Shown here: positions 1 through 8,485 of the stretch, piece after piece
Numbering within the stretch: the first letter of the stretch is position 1
How the letters are laid out: each line of letters starts with the position of its first letter
Source of the DNA: a bacterium
GTDB taxonomy: Bacteria; UBP15; UBA6099; DSWB01
Length of the DNA stretch: 25,352 nt
Assembly: GCA_020061125.1 (NCBI GenBank)
Contig: JAGUYV010000065.1
Coordinates: 1 to 25,352 of the forward strand
Direction of reading: 5' to 3'
Program-made: the position numbers and the translations under genes
Notes under the pieces: generated by a model
Told to the model about the DNA's origin: nothing
What the model saw: only the letters and a program-made list of their open reading frames with translations
Database searches by the model: none

Positions 1-1
1 G

Positions 2-901
2 ACCGCGCAGGCCGCGGCGCAGCTCGGTCTGCGGCCCGGCATGCCCGTGTTCGGTGGCGGCGGCGACACCACCTGCATCACCCTGGGCGCGGGCTGCACA
101 GGACTGAACGACATCCATATCTATGTCGGCACCTCGGGCTGGCTGATCTGCAACACGGACAGGCGCATGGTGGATGTTTCTCACATGATCGCATCCATCC
201 TCGGCGCCATCCCGGGCCGGTACTGTTTCGTGGGCGAGCAGGACACATCGGGAGTGTGCCTCCAGTGGGTCAAGGACCACCTCGCGCTCGATGAAATCGG
301 CGTGTACCTCAAGGAACGCGAGAGCCGGGACCAGGAGCAGGACACGGCGCATTTGTATGCGTTGCTGAACAGCACAGTGGAGCAGGCGCCCGCAGGTTCC
401 GGCGGCGTGATATTCACGCCGTGGCTGCACGGCAACCGCGCGCCCGCGCAGGACCCCTACGCGCGCGCCATGTTCTTCAATATGGGGCTGAACACGGGCA
501 AACGCATGCTGGTGCGCGCGGTGCTCGAAGGCGTGGCGTTCCACAAGCGTTGGATCCTCGAATTCATGGAAAAGCGCGTGCCGCGCCAGCAGAAACTGCG
601 CTTCGCGGGCGGCGGCGCCAAGTCCGATGCGTGGTGCCGGATTATGGCGGATGTCACGGGCCGCTCCATCGAGGCTGTGGAAAACCCGCAGGACGCGGGC
701 GCCATGGGCGCCGCGCTCATCTCGGCCACTGGCCTGGGCCTCATCTCGAACATCGAGCAATCGGGCGCGTTGATTCCCGTTCACAAAACCTACGAACCGG
801 ATCCCGCGCACCGCGAAATTTACGACAAACACTACGCCGTTTTCAAGAACCTCTACGGCGCGAACAGAAAATTCTTCCGCGCGTTGAACGCGGAGCATTA
901 G
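2..901 (+). CDS. FGGY-family carbohydrate kinase (xylulokinase-like), C-terminal part; 5' end outside window
   Basis: The reading frame is open from base 2 to a TAG at 899-901, giving about 299 residues of the C-terminal half of an FGGY sugar kinase. These cytoplasmic enzymes phosphorylate a sugar or polyol with ATP. A GGGGDT segment at fragment residues 18-23 and an AGGGAKSD segment at about 202-209, followed by an NPQDAGAMGAAL stretch, match the nucleotide-binding C-terminal FGGY domain. Xylulokinase-like proteins are the closest type I recognise, but the substrate-binding N-terminal half is missing, so the sugar cannot be named. The first ATG, at base 41, lies inside the conserved fold and is not the true start. 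A TetR regulator follows 32 bases downstream and may be co-transcribed. Family call firm; substrate unknown. Confidence 0.88.
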   Translation, partial: TAQAAAQLGLRPGMPVFGGGGDTTCITLGAGCTGLNDIHIYVGTSGWLICNTDRRMVDVSHMIASILGAIPGRYCFVGEQDTSGVCLQWVKDHLALDEIGVYLKERESRDQEQDTAHLYALLNSTVEQAPAGSGGVIFTPWLHGNRAPAQDPYARAMFFNMGLNTGKRMLVRAVLEGVAFHKRWILEFMEKRVPRQQKLRFAGGGAKSDAWCRIMADVTGRSIEAVENPQDAGAMGAALISATGLGLISNIEQSGALIPVHKTYEPDPAHREIYDKHYAVFKNLYGANRKFFRALNAEH

Positions 902-933
902 GCGGATTCATTAGATACGCCGGTCACGGTTCC

Positions 934-1509
934 ATGAAGAACAGCAGGGAAAAAATTCTTAAAGCCGCGGTTGCCGTGTTCTCCCGGCGCGGATTTCACC
1001 AGGCCCAGGTCGAGGAGATCGCGAAAAAAGCGGGCGTGGGCAAGGGCACCATCTATCTGTACTTCCCCAACAAGGCCATGCTGTTTTCCGCCGCGGTGAG
1101 CGAGGGTCTTGAAGAAATCATGGCCGCGCTTCAGTCCGAGCTGCAATCGGATGTGCCATTCACCGAGCATTTCCACATTCTCATCCGAACGAGCGTGACT
1201 TTGTATCTCAAACACGGCGACCTGTCCAAAATCCTGATCAACGAACTCACCAGCGGCATTGGCCCCGCGGCCATGAAAGAAATTGAGGCTGTGCGCGAGC
1301 GGTTCATCGGATTTATCGCCGGGGTGCTCGAGCAGGGAAGCCGGGACGGATACATCAAGCCCATGGATTTTCGCCTCGCGGCCGCCGGCATCGTGGGTCT
1401 GATGGACAGCCTGTGCCGCTTCCATTTCCAGAGCCGGGGCGCCGTGGACAGCGCGCAGATCGCGGAAACCATGCACGCAATCCTGTCCAACGGCCTGCTC
1501 GCGAAGTGA
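934..1509 (+). CDS. TetR/AcrR-family transcriptional regulator
   Basis: This is a 191-residue protein, the usual length for TetR repressors. The N-terminal helix-turn-helix is clear: an ILKAAVAVFSRRGF helix at about residues 8-21, then VEEIAKKAGVGKGTIYLYFPNK at about 26-47, whose GTIYLYF core is the family's recognition helix. The remaining ~140 residues form the helical ligand-binding/dimerisation part, which is not diagnostic of a ligand. The ATG at 934 was chosen because it puts the HTH at the normal distance from the N-terminus; no strong Shine-Dalgarno precedes it, which fits translation coupled to the kinase gene just upstream. Its targets could include itself, the sugar kinase region, or the acylase gene that starts 110 bases downstream; this is inferred from position only. 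Confidence 0.92.
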   Translation: MKNSREKILKAAVAVFSRRGFHQAQVEEIAKKAGVGKGTIYLYFPNKAMLFSAAVSEGLEEIMAALQSELQSDVPFTEHFHILIRTSVTLYLKHGDLSKILINELTSGIGPAAMKEIEAVRERFIGFIAGVLEQGSRDGYIKPMDFRLAAAGIVGLMDSLCRFHFQSRGAVDSAQIAETMHAILSNGLLAK

Positions 1510-1531
1510 GCGGCCGCCGCCCGCGCGCAGC

Positions 1532-1560
1532 TTTACCCGTTTCCGCCGCCCTGTTACAAT
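1532..1560 (+). promoter_or_regulatory. Predicted extended -10 sigma-70 promoter for the acylase gene
   Basis: TTTACC at 1532-1537 (4 of 6 to TTGACA) is separated by 17 bases from TACAAT at 1555-1560 (5 of 6 to TATAAT). TG at 1552-1553 gives the extended -10 form TGnTACAAT. Transcription would start near 1567, about 50 bases before the ATG at 1620. It lies in the only gap between the TetR gene and the acylase gene, so it is also a natural place for a repressor site, although I see no clear palindrome. Confidence 0.55.
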
Positions 1561-1619
1561 TCCCCTTTGCGGTTTTCAATTCATCCGCAACAAACATTTT
1601 GATACTGGAGTTATTGGGA

Positions 1620-3977
1620 ATGTCTCGAACGCTGATGCTCATGCTGCTCTTTCTATCCGCCGCCGCGCCCCTTGCGGCGCAGGAAACCGTGTCCCTGCCG
1701 GGCCTCACGAATCCGGTGACTGTGCGCTACGACTCCTATGGCGTTCCGTCCATTGAAGCATCGAGCCTGCACGACCTTGTGTATGCCCAGGGATGGGTTC
1801 ACGCGCGGGACCGGCTGTGGCAGATGGATTTGAACCGGCGGCGCAGCACGGGGCGCATGGCGGAGCTGTTCGGCAAAGGGTCCGTGGGCGGCGATTTCCA
1901 TGTCCACATCGCGGGGCTGCCCGAAGTGTCGGAAAAAATCTGGGAGCAGTGCCTTCCCGAGGAGTGCGACAGCTATCAGGCGTACGCCGACGGCGTGAAC
2001 GCATTCATCGCCGCGATGAAAGAGCCGCCCGAGGAATACGCCCGCATAAAGGCGTCGCCCGAACCGTGGTCGCCCATGGACTCCGTGGCCATCGGCCGAG
2101 GCATGTCCTGGGGCCTGTCAAGCGATCTGGGACTGGAAATCATGCTCGGCGTGCTTGCCAAAAAACTGGGCGTGTCCATGCTCATGGACCTGCTTCCCAT
2201 TGACGGCGTGGATCCCATCACCATCATGGACGGCGGCGCGGCGTCGAGTTTTTCCGCGGAGCAATTCGACGAGGGCGTGCTTGCGGCGCTGGACGAACCC
2301 GTGTTCACCACCGGGCGCACGAACTTCGGTCCCGGCGTGGGCAGCAACAACTGGGTGGTGAGCGGCGCGCGCGCCGCCAATGGATTTCCTTTGCTTTCCA
2401 GCGACACCCACATGGGCCTGCCGCAGCCCTGCGACTGGTACGAAGTCCACCTCAAAGCGCCCGGCCTTCATGTGGCGGGACTGTCCGTACCCGGCGCGCC
2501 CGGCATCCTCATCGGCCACAATGAGCGCATCGCCTGGGGCGTAACCCAGGCCCGCTTTGATGTCAGCGACGCCTATATTGAAAAACTCGATCCGGAACGG
2601 CCCGGCACGCACTACTTGCACAAAGAACAGAGTTTGCCGTTCGAGGTCCGGAACATCCCCATCAAATATAAAACCGATGCCGGCACCGAAGTAGAAGAGA
2701 GAACCATCCGCTATACGGTTCACGGCCCGGTGGTTTATGAAGCCGATTCGCCGCAATCCGTGATCGCATACCGCTGGACCGGGCACGAGCCCACGCACGA
2801 GGGCGCGGCGTTTTTCGGATTCATGACCGCCTCAAACCTTTCCGAATTCAAGACCGCGCTCGACCTGTTCGAAGTGGGCGCGCAGAATTTCGTGTACGCG
2901 GATGTGGACGGAAACATCTATTACAGGAGCCAGGGCAAGGTTCCGTTGCGCAAAGGCAAACCCTTTCTGCCCCTGGACGGCTCGTCCGGCGAATATGAAT
3001 GGAACGGGTACATTCCTTACGGCGAACTGCCGCATGCGGAAAATCCGGCCGCCGGTTTTGTGGCCACGGCCAACAACAGGCAGGCCGGCAAAAACTATCC
3101 CTATTATCTGGGCGCAATTTTCGACAAGGGTTACCGCGCCCGCCGCATCTCGGAAATGATCCTCGCACTCGACAAAGTGTCTTTCAAGGACATGCAGGCC
3201 ATACAGAACGATGTGTACTCCCTGGCGGCCAAGAACCTGCTGCCGGTTCTTTATGCGGCCGCGGAAAAGCACCCGGACCTGCTGGACGCAAAAGGCAGCG
3301 CCGCCATCAAGGCGCTAAAGGAATGGAATCTGATAGAAACCCAGAACTCCATCGCGGCCACGGTCTTCTATGTCTGGCTCAAGCACTGTACCATCAACAT
3401 TTTCAAGGACAATGTGCCCGAGGAAGTGTTCCGGGAAATGGGGCGCACCGAGGTCGTGTACCCCACGATTCTGCGCAAGAAGAATCCCGTGATTGACATC
3501 TACGACAACGCGGCCACGCCCGATGTGCGCGAAACAAAGGCCATGATTCTTGTGCAGAGCATCAACCAGGCGGCCGAAGATCTGGAGGCGCGGTTCGGAG
3601 CGGACATGTCGCAATGGACCTGGGGCAAGCTGCACCAGGTGCGGCTGGGCCATCAACTCGGCGGCGAGTTCAGCGTGGGACCGGAGTCTGCGCCCGGCGG
3701 GTCCGACACCGTGAATGTGGCGGATTTCGGTCTTCTTGGCGATGATTTCAATTTCGGACACGGACCAAACATGCGATTCACCGTGGAACTTGCGCCCGGC
3801 GCCGTACGCGGGGAAAATGTGATCGCCGGGGGCCAGTCCGGAAATCGGTTGAGCGAAAACTATGCGGACCAGTTTCCCATGTGGCTCAAGGGGCTGGCGC
3901 GGCCCATGCATTTTCATGAAAAAGAGGTGGGCGCCAACACCGCCGCCGCAATTCTTCTGCAGCCCGTGAAGCAATAG
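1620..3977 (+). CDS. Penicillin acylase-family (Ntn-hydrolase) amidase, exported
   Basis: This 785-residue protein has a signal peptide (hydrophobic residues about 5-17, cleavage near LAA|QE at 20-21). In this family a precursor self-cleaves into alpha and beta chains, and the beta-chain N-terminal Ser attacks amide bonds of penicillins, acyl-homoserine lactones or related compounds in the periplasm. Ser242 in a GVGSNNWVVSG motif is the predicted cleavage site and nucleophile. GHNERIAWGVT (about 299-309) and VATANN (481-486) match the usual active-site surroundings. Length and order fit the family. The ATG at 1620 was chosen because GGAG (1607-1610) sits 9 bases upstream and the signal peptide begins there; the open frame further upstream overlaps the TetR gene. 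The substrate cannot be read from sequence. Confidence 0.93.
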   Translation: MSRTLMLMLLFLSAAAPLAAQETVSLPGLTNPVTVRYDSYGVPSIEASSLHDLVYAQGWVHARDRLWQMDLNRRRSTGRMAELFGKGSVGGDFHVHIAGLPEVSEKIWEQCLPEECDSYQAYADGVNAFIAAMKEPPEEYARIKASPEPWSPMDSVAIGRGMSWGLSSDLGLEIMLGVLAKKLGVSMLMDLLPIDGVDPITIMDGGAASSFSAEQFDEGVLAALDEPVFTTGRTNFGPGVGSNNWVVSGARAANGFPLLSSDTHMGLPQPCDWYEVHLKAPGLHVAGLSVPGAPGILIGHNERIAWGVTQARFDVSDAYIEKLDPERPGTHYLHKEQSLPFEVRNIPIKYKTDAGTEVEERTIRYTVHGPVVYEADSPQSVIAYRWTGHEPTHEGAAFFGFMTASNLSEFKTALDLFEVGAQNFVYADVDGNIYYRSQGKVPLRKGKPFLPLDGSSGEYEWNGYIPYGELPHAENPAAGFVATANNRQAGKNYPYYLGAIFDKGYRARRISEMILALDKVSFKDMQAIQNDVYSLAAKNLLPVLYAAAEKHPDLLDAKGSAAIKALKEWNLIETQNSIAATVFYVWLKHCTINIFKDNVPEEVFREMGRTEVVYPTILRKKNPVIDIYDNAATPDVRETKAMILVQSINQAAEDLEARFGADMSQWTWGKLHQVRLGHQLGGEFSVGPESAPGGSDTVNVADFGLLGDDFNFGHGPNMRFTVELAPGAVRGENVIAGGQSGNRLSENYADQFPMWLKGLARPMHFHEKEVGANTAAAILLQPVKQ

Positions 3978-4005
3978 CGCCCACGCCGCGCGCTCCGATA
4001 TTCTG

Positions 4006-4031
4006 GAAACCGTGCGGGTTTCGCTTAATAT
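4006..4031 (+). promoter_or_regulatory. Inverted repeat plus AT-rich -10-like element upstream of the histidine kinase
   Basis: GAAACC (4006-4011) and GGTTTC (4017-4022) form a perfect 6-base inverted repeat with a 5-base loop. It is followed directly by CGCTTAATAT (4022-4031), which contains a -10-like TAATAT. No U-tract follows, so it is not a convincing terminator for the acylase gene. A similar arrangement lies upstream of the first PilT gene (6153-6179). It could be a promoter with an operator-like palindrome. No good -35 is visible. Confidence 0.3.
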
Positions 4032-4093
4032 CTAATGTGGAAATTTCACGCGCAACTCCTTCCGGAAAACCGGGAGTGAACAGTTGCGATGCA

Positions 4094-5404
4094 ATGGCGG
4101 CGTACGCAATGGATGACGCGCAAAACAATCAAGAGAACGGCAAAGCGTCCCCTTCCCGCGGACAGGAAGCATCATTCATGCGCGAGCGCATCCGTTATTT
4201 GGAACTCATGCTGCATGAGGAAACCGCCCGGCGCGAGCGCGCCGACGCCGCGGTGCGCGAGAGCGAAAGTGATTTCCGCACGCTTTTCAACAATGTGCCC
4301 GTGGGCCTGTACCGCAACACGCCAGGCGACAGGGGCAAATTCATCATGGCCAATCCCGCCATCATCGCCATGTTCGGCTTCGAATCCGAAAGCGAATTTC
4401 TTGCCACCAGCGTGGCCGACATCTACGCCAACCCCGACAAGCGCAAGCAGTTTTCCGCAAAGCTGTCCGCCACGGGCCGCGTGATCGAGGAACCGCTCAA
4501 GCTGCGCAAAAAGAACGGAGAGCTGTTCTGGGGCGCGGTCACGGCCAACGCCGTGCGCGACGAACACGGCGCCATCAGATTCTTCGACGGCATCATCGAG
4601 GACATCACCGAACGCGTGCGCGCCCGCGAAGAATTGGACCGTTACAAAGCCAACCTCGAACAGGCCGTGTTCGAGCGCACCGCGGAACTCATGCGCGCAA
4701 ACCGCGAACTGCAATCCGAAATCGCGGAACGCAAACGAATGCAACAACGGCTCGGCGAGCTGTCCGAGAGCATCATCAGCCTCCAGGAGCAGGAACGCGC
4801 CAATTTGTCCCGCGAACTGCACGACGAACTCGGGCAGCAGCTCACGGCCCTTCGCCTGGAATTCGACGCCATGAAGAAACAGGCGCCGGAACTCGCCGCG
4901 CGCGGTTTCGCCGAATCTCTATCAGGAATGGTCGAGCGCATCACCGAGGAACTGCGCCGCATCTGCAAGGGCCTGCGCCCGTCGGTGCTGGACGACCTCG
5001 GCCTGTGCGCGGCGATCGGCGCGCTGACCCGCGATGTGGAGAACCGCACAGGCCTGGCCCTGGAGGTGGACCTCGCGCCCATTTCCGGAAGCAGCGTGCC
5101 GCCCCAGGTGGCCATCCATGTGTACCGCGTGCTGCAGGAATCTCTGAACAACATCGTCAAACACGCGCATGCGGACCGGGCCGCCGTGCGCCTCGAACAG
5201 CACGGAGAAAAACTCGTGCTCACGGTGGAGGACAACGGTCGGGGCATGGACGAGGCGCACGCCGAATCCGGCGGGTTCGGCATCATCGGCATGGCGCGCC
5301 GCGCCGAACTGTGCCACGGCCGCATCGCCCTGGAACCGAACACGCCGCACGGCGTGCGCGTGACGCTCGAAGTTCCGCTGAACACGAATTCCGCGCCCGC
5401 GTGA
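4094..5404 (+). CDS. Cytoplasmic PAS-domain sensor histidine kinase (NarL/DegS-type, HisKA_3)
   Basis: From the ATG at 4094 this is 436 residues. In order: a short coiled-coil-like N-terminus; a PAS domain at about 59-178 starting SDFRTLFNNVPVG and ending in the PAC-like FFDGIIEDITERV; a coiled-coil linker; a HisKA_3 dimerisation domain with phospho-acceptor His243 in LSRELHDELGQQ; and a HATPase_c domain with N-box LQESLNNIVKHAHA and G-box DNGRGMD. No membrane segment is seen, so it senses a cytoplasmic signal or bound cofactor. The partner is surely the response regulator 28 bases downstream. The start is uncertain: an in-frame GTG at 4037 and an ATG at 4109 are possible, and the only Shine-Dalgarno-like GGGAG (4072-4076) is 17 bases from 4094. 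Confidence 0.92.
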   Translation: MAAYAMDDAQNNQENGKASPSRGQEASFMRERIRYLELMLHEETARRERADAAVRESESDFRTLFNNVPVGLYRNTPGDRGKFIMANPAIIAMFGFESESEFLATSVADIYANPDKRKQFSAKLSATGRVIEEPLKLRKKNGELFWGAVTANAVRDEHGAIRFFDGIIEDITERVRAREELDRYKANLEQAVFERTAELMRANRELQSEIAERKRMQQRLGELSESIISLQEQERANLSRELHDELGQQLTALRLEFDAMKKQAPELAARGFAESLSGMVERITEELRRICKGLRPSVLDDLGLCAAIGALTRDVENRTGLALEVDLAPISGSSVPPQVAIHVYRVLQESLNNIVKHAHADRAAVRLEQHGEKLVLTVEDNGRGMDEAHAESGGFGIIGMARRAELCHGRIALEPNTPHGVRVTLEVPLNTNSAPA

Positions 5405-5432
5405 CACCACCGCGCGAAAGGACACGCATCAG

Positions 5433-6071
5433 ATGATTCGCATGATAATCGCCGACGACCACGAGCTGATTCGCGCAGGCCTGTGCAGGCTCATGGAAAC
5501 CGAGCCGGACATCCAGGTGCTGGGCCAGGCCGGCACCGGGCGCGGCGCCGTGGACCTGTGCCGCGAACTGCGCCCGGATGTAGCCCTGCTGGATTTCGCC
5601 ATGCCCGACATGGACGGCATCGAGGCTACGCGCCAGATCATCTCCGAAAAGCTCGGCGCGCGCGTGCTCATCCTCACCATGCACGACAACGAAGAATACG
5701 CCATCCGCCTCATCCAGGCCGGCGCGTCAGGCTTCATCGTCAAAGGCACCTCCCCGGACGAACTCATCACCGCCATCCGCCGCGTGGCCGAGGGCAAAAC
5801 CTATATCACGCCCTCCATCCTCGAAGCCATGACATTCCGCTCGTTCCAGGACGGCGCGGAAAACCCGCTCACTCTTCTCTCGGACCGCGAACTCCAGGTC
5901 CTGATCCGGCTCGCGCGCGGCCAGGTGAACAAAGAGATCTCCGAGGAACTCTGCATCAGCGTCAGCACCGTGGAAACCTACCGCAAGCGCATATTCGACA
6001 AACTCGGTCTTCGCAACCTCTCGGACATCACCCGCTTCGCCATCCGGTATGGCCTCATAGATCAGTTCTGA
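5433..6071 (+). CDS. NarL/FixJ-family response regulator (receiver + LuxR-type HTH)
   Basis: This 212-residue protein has an N-terminal receiver domain with the acidic pair Asp8/Asp9, phospho-acceptor Asp54 in ALLDFAMPDMDG, Thr82 and Lys104 (FIVKGT). The C-terminal GerE/LuxR helix-turn-helix spans about 145-205 (LSDRELQVL, NKEISEELCISVSTVETYRKRIFDKL). It is a phosphorylation-controlled DNA-binding protein, and its kinase is encoded immediately upstream. AAAGGA at 5417-5422 lies 10 bases before the ATG. All receiver residues needed for phosphotransfer are present. Targets are unknown; the PilT genes that follow after a 176-base gap are one possibility, on position alone. Confidence 0.96.
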   Translation: MIRMIIADDHELIRAGLCRLMETEPDIQVLGQAGTGRGAVDLCRELRPDVALLDFAMPDMDGIEATRQIISEKLGARVLILTMHDNEEYAIRLIQAGASGFIVKGTSPDELITAIRRVAEGKTYITPSILEAMTFRSFQDGAENPLTLLSDRELQVLIRLARGQVNKEISEELCISVSTVETYRKRIFDKLGLRNLSDITRFAIRYGLIDQF

Positions 6072-6141
6072 AACGCCTCATGGATTCTTCACGCGCCACT
6101 GCCGTTTCGTTCGCATCTGCACCGCGGCCCGCGTTTCGCTT

Positions 6142-6179
6142 GCGGGGTTCCCGCAAAACCGGGGTTTGCGCTAAAATAT
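6142..6179 (+). promoter_or_regulatory. Paired inverted repeats and -10-like element upstream of the first pilT-like gene
   Basis: The 176-base gap 6072-6247 holds two adjacent short hairpin candidates. GCGGG (6142-6146)/CCCGC (6150-6154) may belong to the end of the response-regulator transcript. GCAAA (6153-6157)/TTTGC (6165-6169) contains AAACC-GG-GGTTT. This is followed by GCGCTAAAATAT, with a -10-like TAAAAT at 6172-6177. The second part resembles the element at 4006-4031. No U-run follows, so a terminator is not supported. I see nothing else in this gap. Confidence 0.3.
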
Positions 6180-6247
6180 GCAATTGTTGGATCAGTGCGC
6201 ACGCAACCACACAGAGGATCCGTGAATAGCCGTCAAGGTGAAAGACA

Positions 6248-7321
6248 TTGAGTGAAGAAGCCAGACAACGATTGAACGGGCTGCTGAAAATGATGGTGGA
6301 GCGCGGGGGATCGGACCTGCACTTCAAGGCCAACAGCCCGGTGTACATCCGCGTGAACGGCAAGCTGCACCCCATAGATTCGCACCCCTACCCCCCGCAG
6401 CTCATCACGCAGATGGCCCTGTCCATCATGAACCCGCGCCAGCAGAAGGATTACGCCGAAACCAACGAATGCGACATGTCTTACAGCCTGCCCGGCGTGT
6501 CCCGGTTCCGCGTGAATGTATTCCGCCAGAGTTCCTTTACGGGCGCGGTGTTCCGCACGATTCCGCTCAAAATCCAGACCATCGCGGAACTGGGCATGCC
6601 GCAGATCCTCACCAAACTCGCGGACCGGCCAAAAGGCCTCATTCTCGTAACAGGCCCCACGGGCAGCGGCAAGTCCACCACACTGGCCGCCATGATTGAC
6701 CACATCAACAACACGCGCCGCGAGCACATTCTCACCATCGAGGACCCCATCGAGTTTCTGCACCGGGACAAAAGCTGCACAATCTGCCAGCGCGAGGTGG
6801 GGCAGGATACGCGCTCGTTCGCCCGCGCCCTCAAGAGCGCACTGCGCGAGGACCCCGATGTCATCCTCGTGGGCGAGCTGCGAAACCTCGAAACCATTTC
6901 CATGGCCATCACCACCGCGGAAACCGGCCACCTGGTCTTCGCAACCCTGCACACCACGGGCGCCGTGGCCACCATTGACCGCATCATTGATGTGTTCCCG
7001 CCACAGCAGCAGCAGCAGATCCGCATGCAACTTTCCGTGACGCTGCAAAGCGTGATCTCGCAGACCCTGGTGCCCCTGGCCTCGGGCCGCGGCCGCGTGT
7101 GCGCCCACGAGATCATGGTCATCACCCCCGCCATCTCCAGCCTCATCCGCGAGAACAAGGTCTTCATGATCCACCAGATCGTTCAGGCCGGCAAGGAAAT
7201 GGGCATGCACACTCTGGACCAGCACCTGCTGGAACTGTACCGCAAACGCCAGATCAAACTCGAAGACGCCATGTCCAAATGCCAGTTCCCGGTGGAGTTC
7301 CAGTCGCAGTTGAAACGCTGA
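6248..7321 (+). CDS. Type IV pilus retraction ATPase, PilT family (first of a tandem pair)
   Basis: This 357-residue protein is a hexameric cytoplasmic ATPase of the PilT family, which depolymerises type IV pili. An N-terminal PAS-like half (about 1-110) with SDLHFKANSPVYIRVNGKL is followed by the RecA-like half. Visible there are Walker A GPTGSGKST at 136-144, the Asp box TIEDPIEFLH, Walker B VILVGELRNLETI, and the His box TGHLVFATLHTTGA. AHEIMVITPAISSLIRE near the C-terminus corresponds to the PilT AIRNLIRE-type retraction motif. The start is TTG: AAGGTG at 6235-6240 sits 7 bases upstream, and the resulting N-terminus matches the family; the next ATG (6290) would cut into the conserved N-terminus. 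A second paralogue follows 20 bases downstream. Confidence 0.94.
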   Translation: MSEEARQRLNGLLKMMVERGGSDLHFKANSPVYIRVNGKLHPIDSHPYPPQLITQMALSIMNPRQQKDYAETNECDMSYSLPGVSRFRVNVFRQSSFTGAVFRTIPLKIQTIAELGMPQILTKLADRPKGLILVTGPTGSGKSTTLAAMIDHINNTRREHILTIEDPIEFLHRDKSCTICQREVGQDTRSFARALKSALREDPDVILVGELRNLETISMAITTAETGHLVFATLHTTGAVATIDRIIDVFPPQQQQQIRMQLSVTLQSVISQTLVPLASGRGRVCAHEIMVITPAISSLIRENKVFMIHQIVQAGKEMGMHTLDQHLLELYRKRQIKLEDAMSKCQFPVEFQSQLKR

Positions 7322-7341
7322 AAACGAGGATTGACCCTGTC

Positions 7342-8451
7342 ATGCACATACACGAACTGCTCGATCACATGCTGAACGCGGACGCCTCGGACCTTCATCT
7401 CAAGGTCGGGAACCAGCCCCTGGTGCGCGTGCATGGCGAAATCAAGGCCCTTGACATGCCGCGCCTCACCCCAGCGGAAACCAAGCAGCTTATCTTCAGC
7501 GTGCTCAACCCCGAGCAGCAGAAAGAATACATTGACGAATGGGAAGTGGACCTGGCTTATGCTTATGAGGACAAGGCCCGGTTCCGCGTCAACGCCTTCC
7601 ATCAGCGCGGCACCATGGCCGCGGTGTTCCGCGTCATTCCCATGCGCATCCGCAGCATGCAGGAGTTGAGTCTCCCGCCCATCATCAAAGAATTCTGCGA
7701 CCGCCCCCGCGGCCTCATCCTGGTCACAGGCCCCACAGGCAGCGGAAAGTCCACCACCCTCGCCTCCATGGTGGATTACATCAACGCCTCGCGCGACGAG
7801 CACATCATCACCATCGAGGACCCGGTCGAGTTCGTGCACGGCAACAAGCGCAGCCTCGTGAACCAGCGCGAAGTGGGCCGCGACACACAGTCCTTCATCA
7901 ACGCTCTCAAAAGCGCCCTGCGCCAGGACCCCGATGTGGTGCTCATCGGCGAAATGCGCGACCTCGAAACCATCGGCACGGCCCTGACCACCGCGGAAAC
8001 CGGCCACCTCGTGCTCGCCACCCTGCACACCACGGGCGCGGCCCAGACCATTGACCGCATCATTGATGTGTTCCCCCCGGAGCAGCAACCCCAGGTGCGC
8101 ATGCAGATGTCCATGAACATCCAGGGCATCGTGTCCCAGACCCTGCTGCGCCGCGCCGACGGCCGCGGCCGCATCGCCGCCTTCGACATCATGGTCCCCA
8201 CGCCCGCCATGCGAAACCTCATCCGCGACGGCAAGACCCATCAGATCCCCGCCACCATGCAGACCAGCAAAAGCGTGGGCATGTGCACTCTGGAGCAGTC
8301 CCTGGCCGAACTCGTGAAAAAGCGGCTCATCACCAAGGAAGTCGCCTTGCACAAGGCCATGGACCCGGACGCCCTGTCGGAACTCCTTGGACTGCCAAAA
8401 GGACCTGGCATGGGCGGCATGCCGCAACAGTCCCAGCGGCCCGGCATGTAA
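7342..8451 (+). CDS. Type IV pilus retraction ATPase, PilT/PilU family (second of a tandem pair)
   Basis: This 369-residue paralogue of the upstream gene starts MHIHELLDHMLNADASDLHLKVG, a typical PilT N-terminus. Walker A GPTGSGKST lies at 130-138, the Asp box IEDPVEFVH and Walker B VVLIGEMRDLETI follow, then the His box TGHLVLATLHTTGA and a C-terminal AMRNLIRDGK retraction-type motif. All catalytic elements are present. The C-terminus carries a short Gly/Pro/Met/Gln-rich tail (GPGMGGMPQQSQRPGM) absent from the first copy. GAGGA at 7326-7330 precedes the ATG by 11 bases. The two copies could correspond to the PilT/PilU pairing known in other bacteria, but which is which cannot be told. No pilB, pilC or pilin gene is in the window. 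Confidence 0.94.
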   Translation: MHIHELLDHMLNADASDLHLKVGNQPLVRVHGEIKALDMPRLTPAETKQLIFSVLNPEQQKEYIDEWEVDLAYAYEDKARFRVNAFHQRGTMAAVFRVIPMRIRSMQELSLPPIIKEFCDRPRGLILVTGPTGSGKSTTLASMVDYINASRDEHIITIEDPVEFVHGNKRSLVNQREVGRDTQSFINALKSALRQDPDVVLIGEMRDLETIGTALTTAETGHLVLATLHTTGAAQTIDRIIDVFPPEQQPQVRMQMSMNIQGIVSQTLLRRADGRGRIAAFDIMVPTPAMRNLIRDGKTHQIPATMQTSKSVGMCTLEQSLAELVKKRLITKEVALHKAMDPDALSELLGLPKGPGMGGMPQQSQRPGM

Positions 8452-8485
8452 TAGGCCGCTGCCACCAGACACAAAGGACATCATC

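Noticed and set aside
1413-1619. Upstream extension of the acylase frame into the TetR gene
   Set aside because: It would place about 69 Arg/Pro-rich residues before a clear signal peptide and would read through the predicted promoter. ATG 1620 has a ribosome site.
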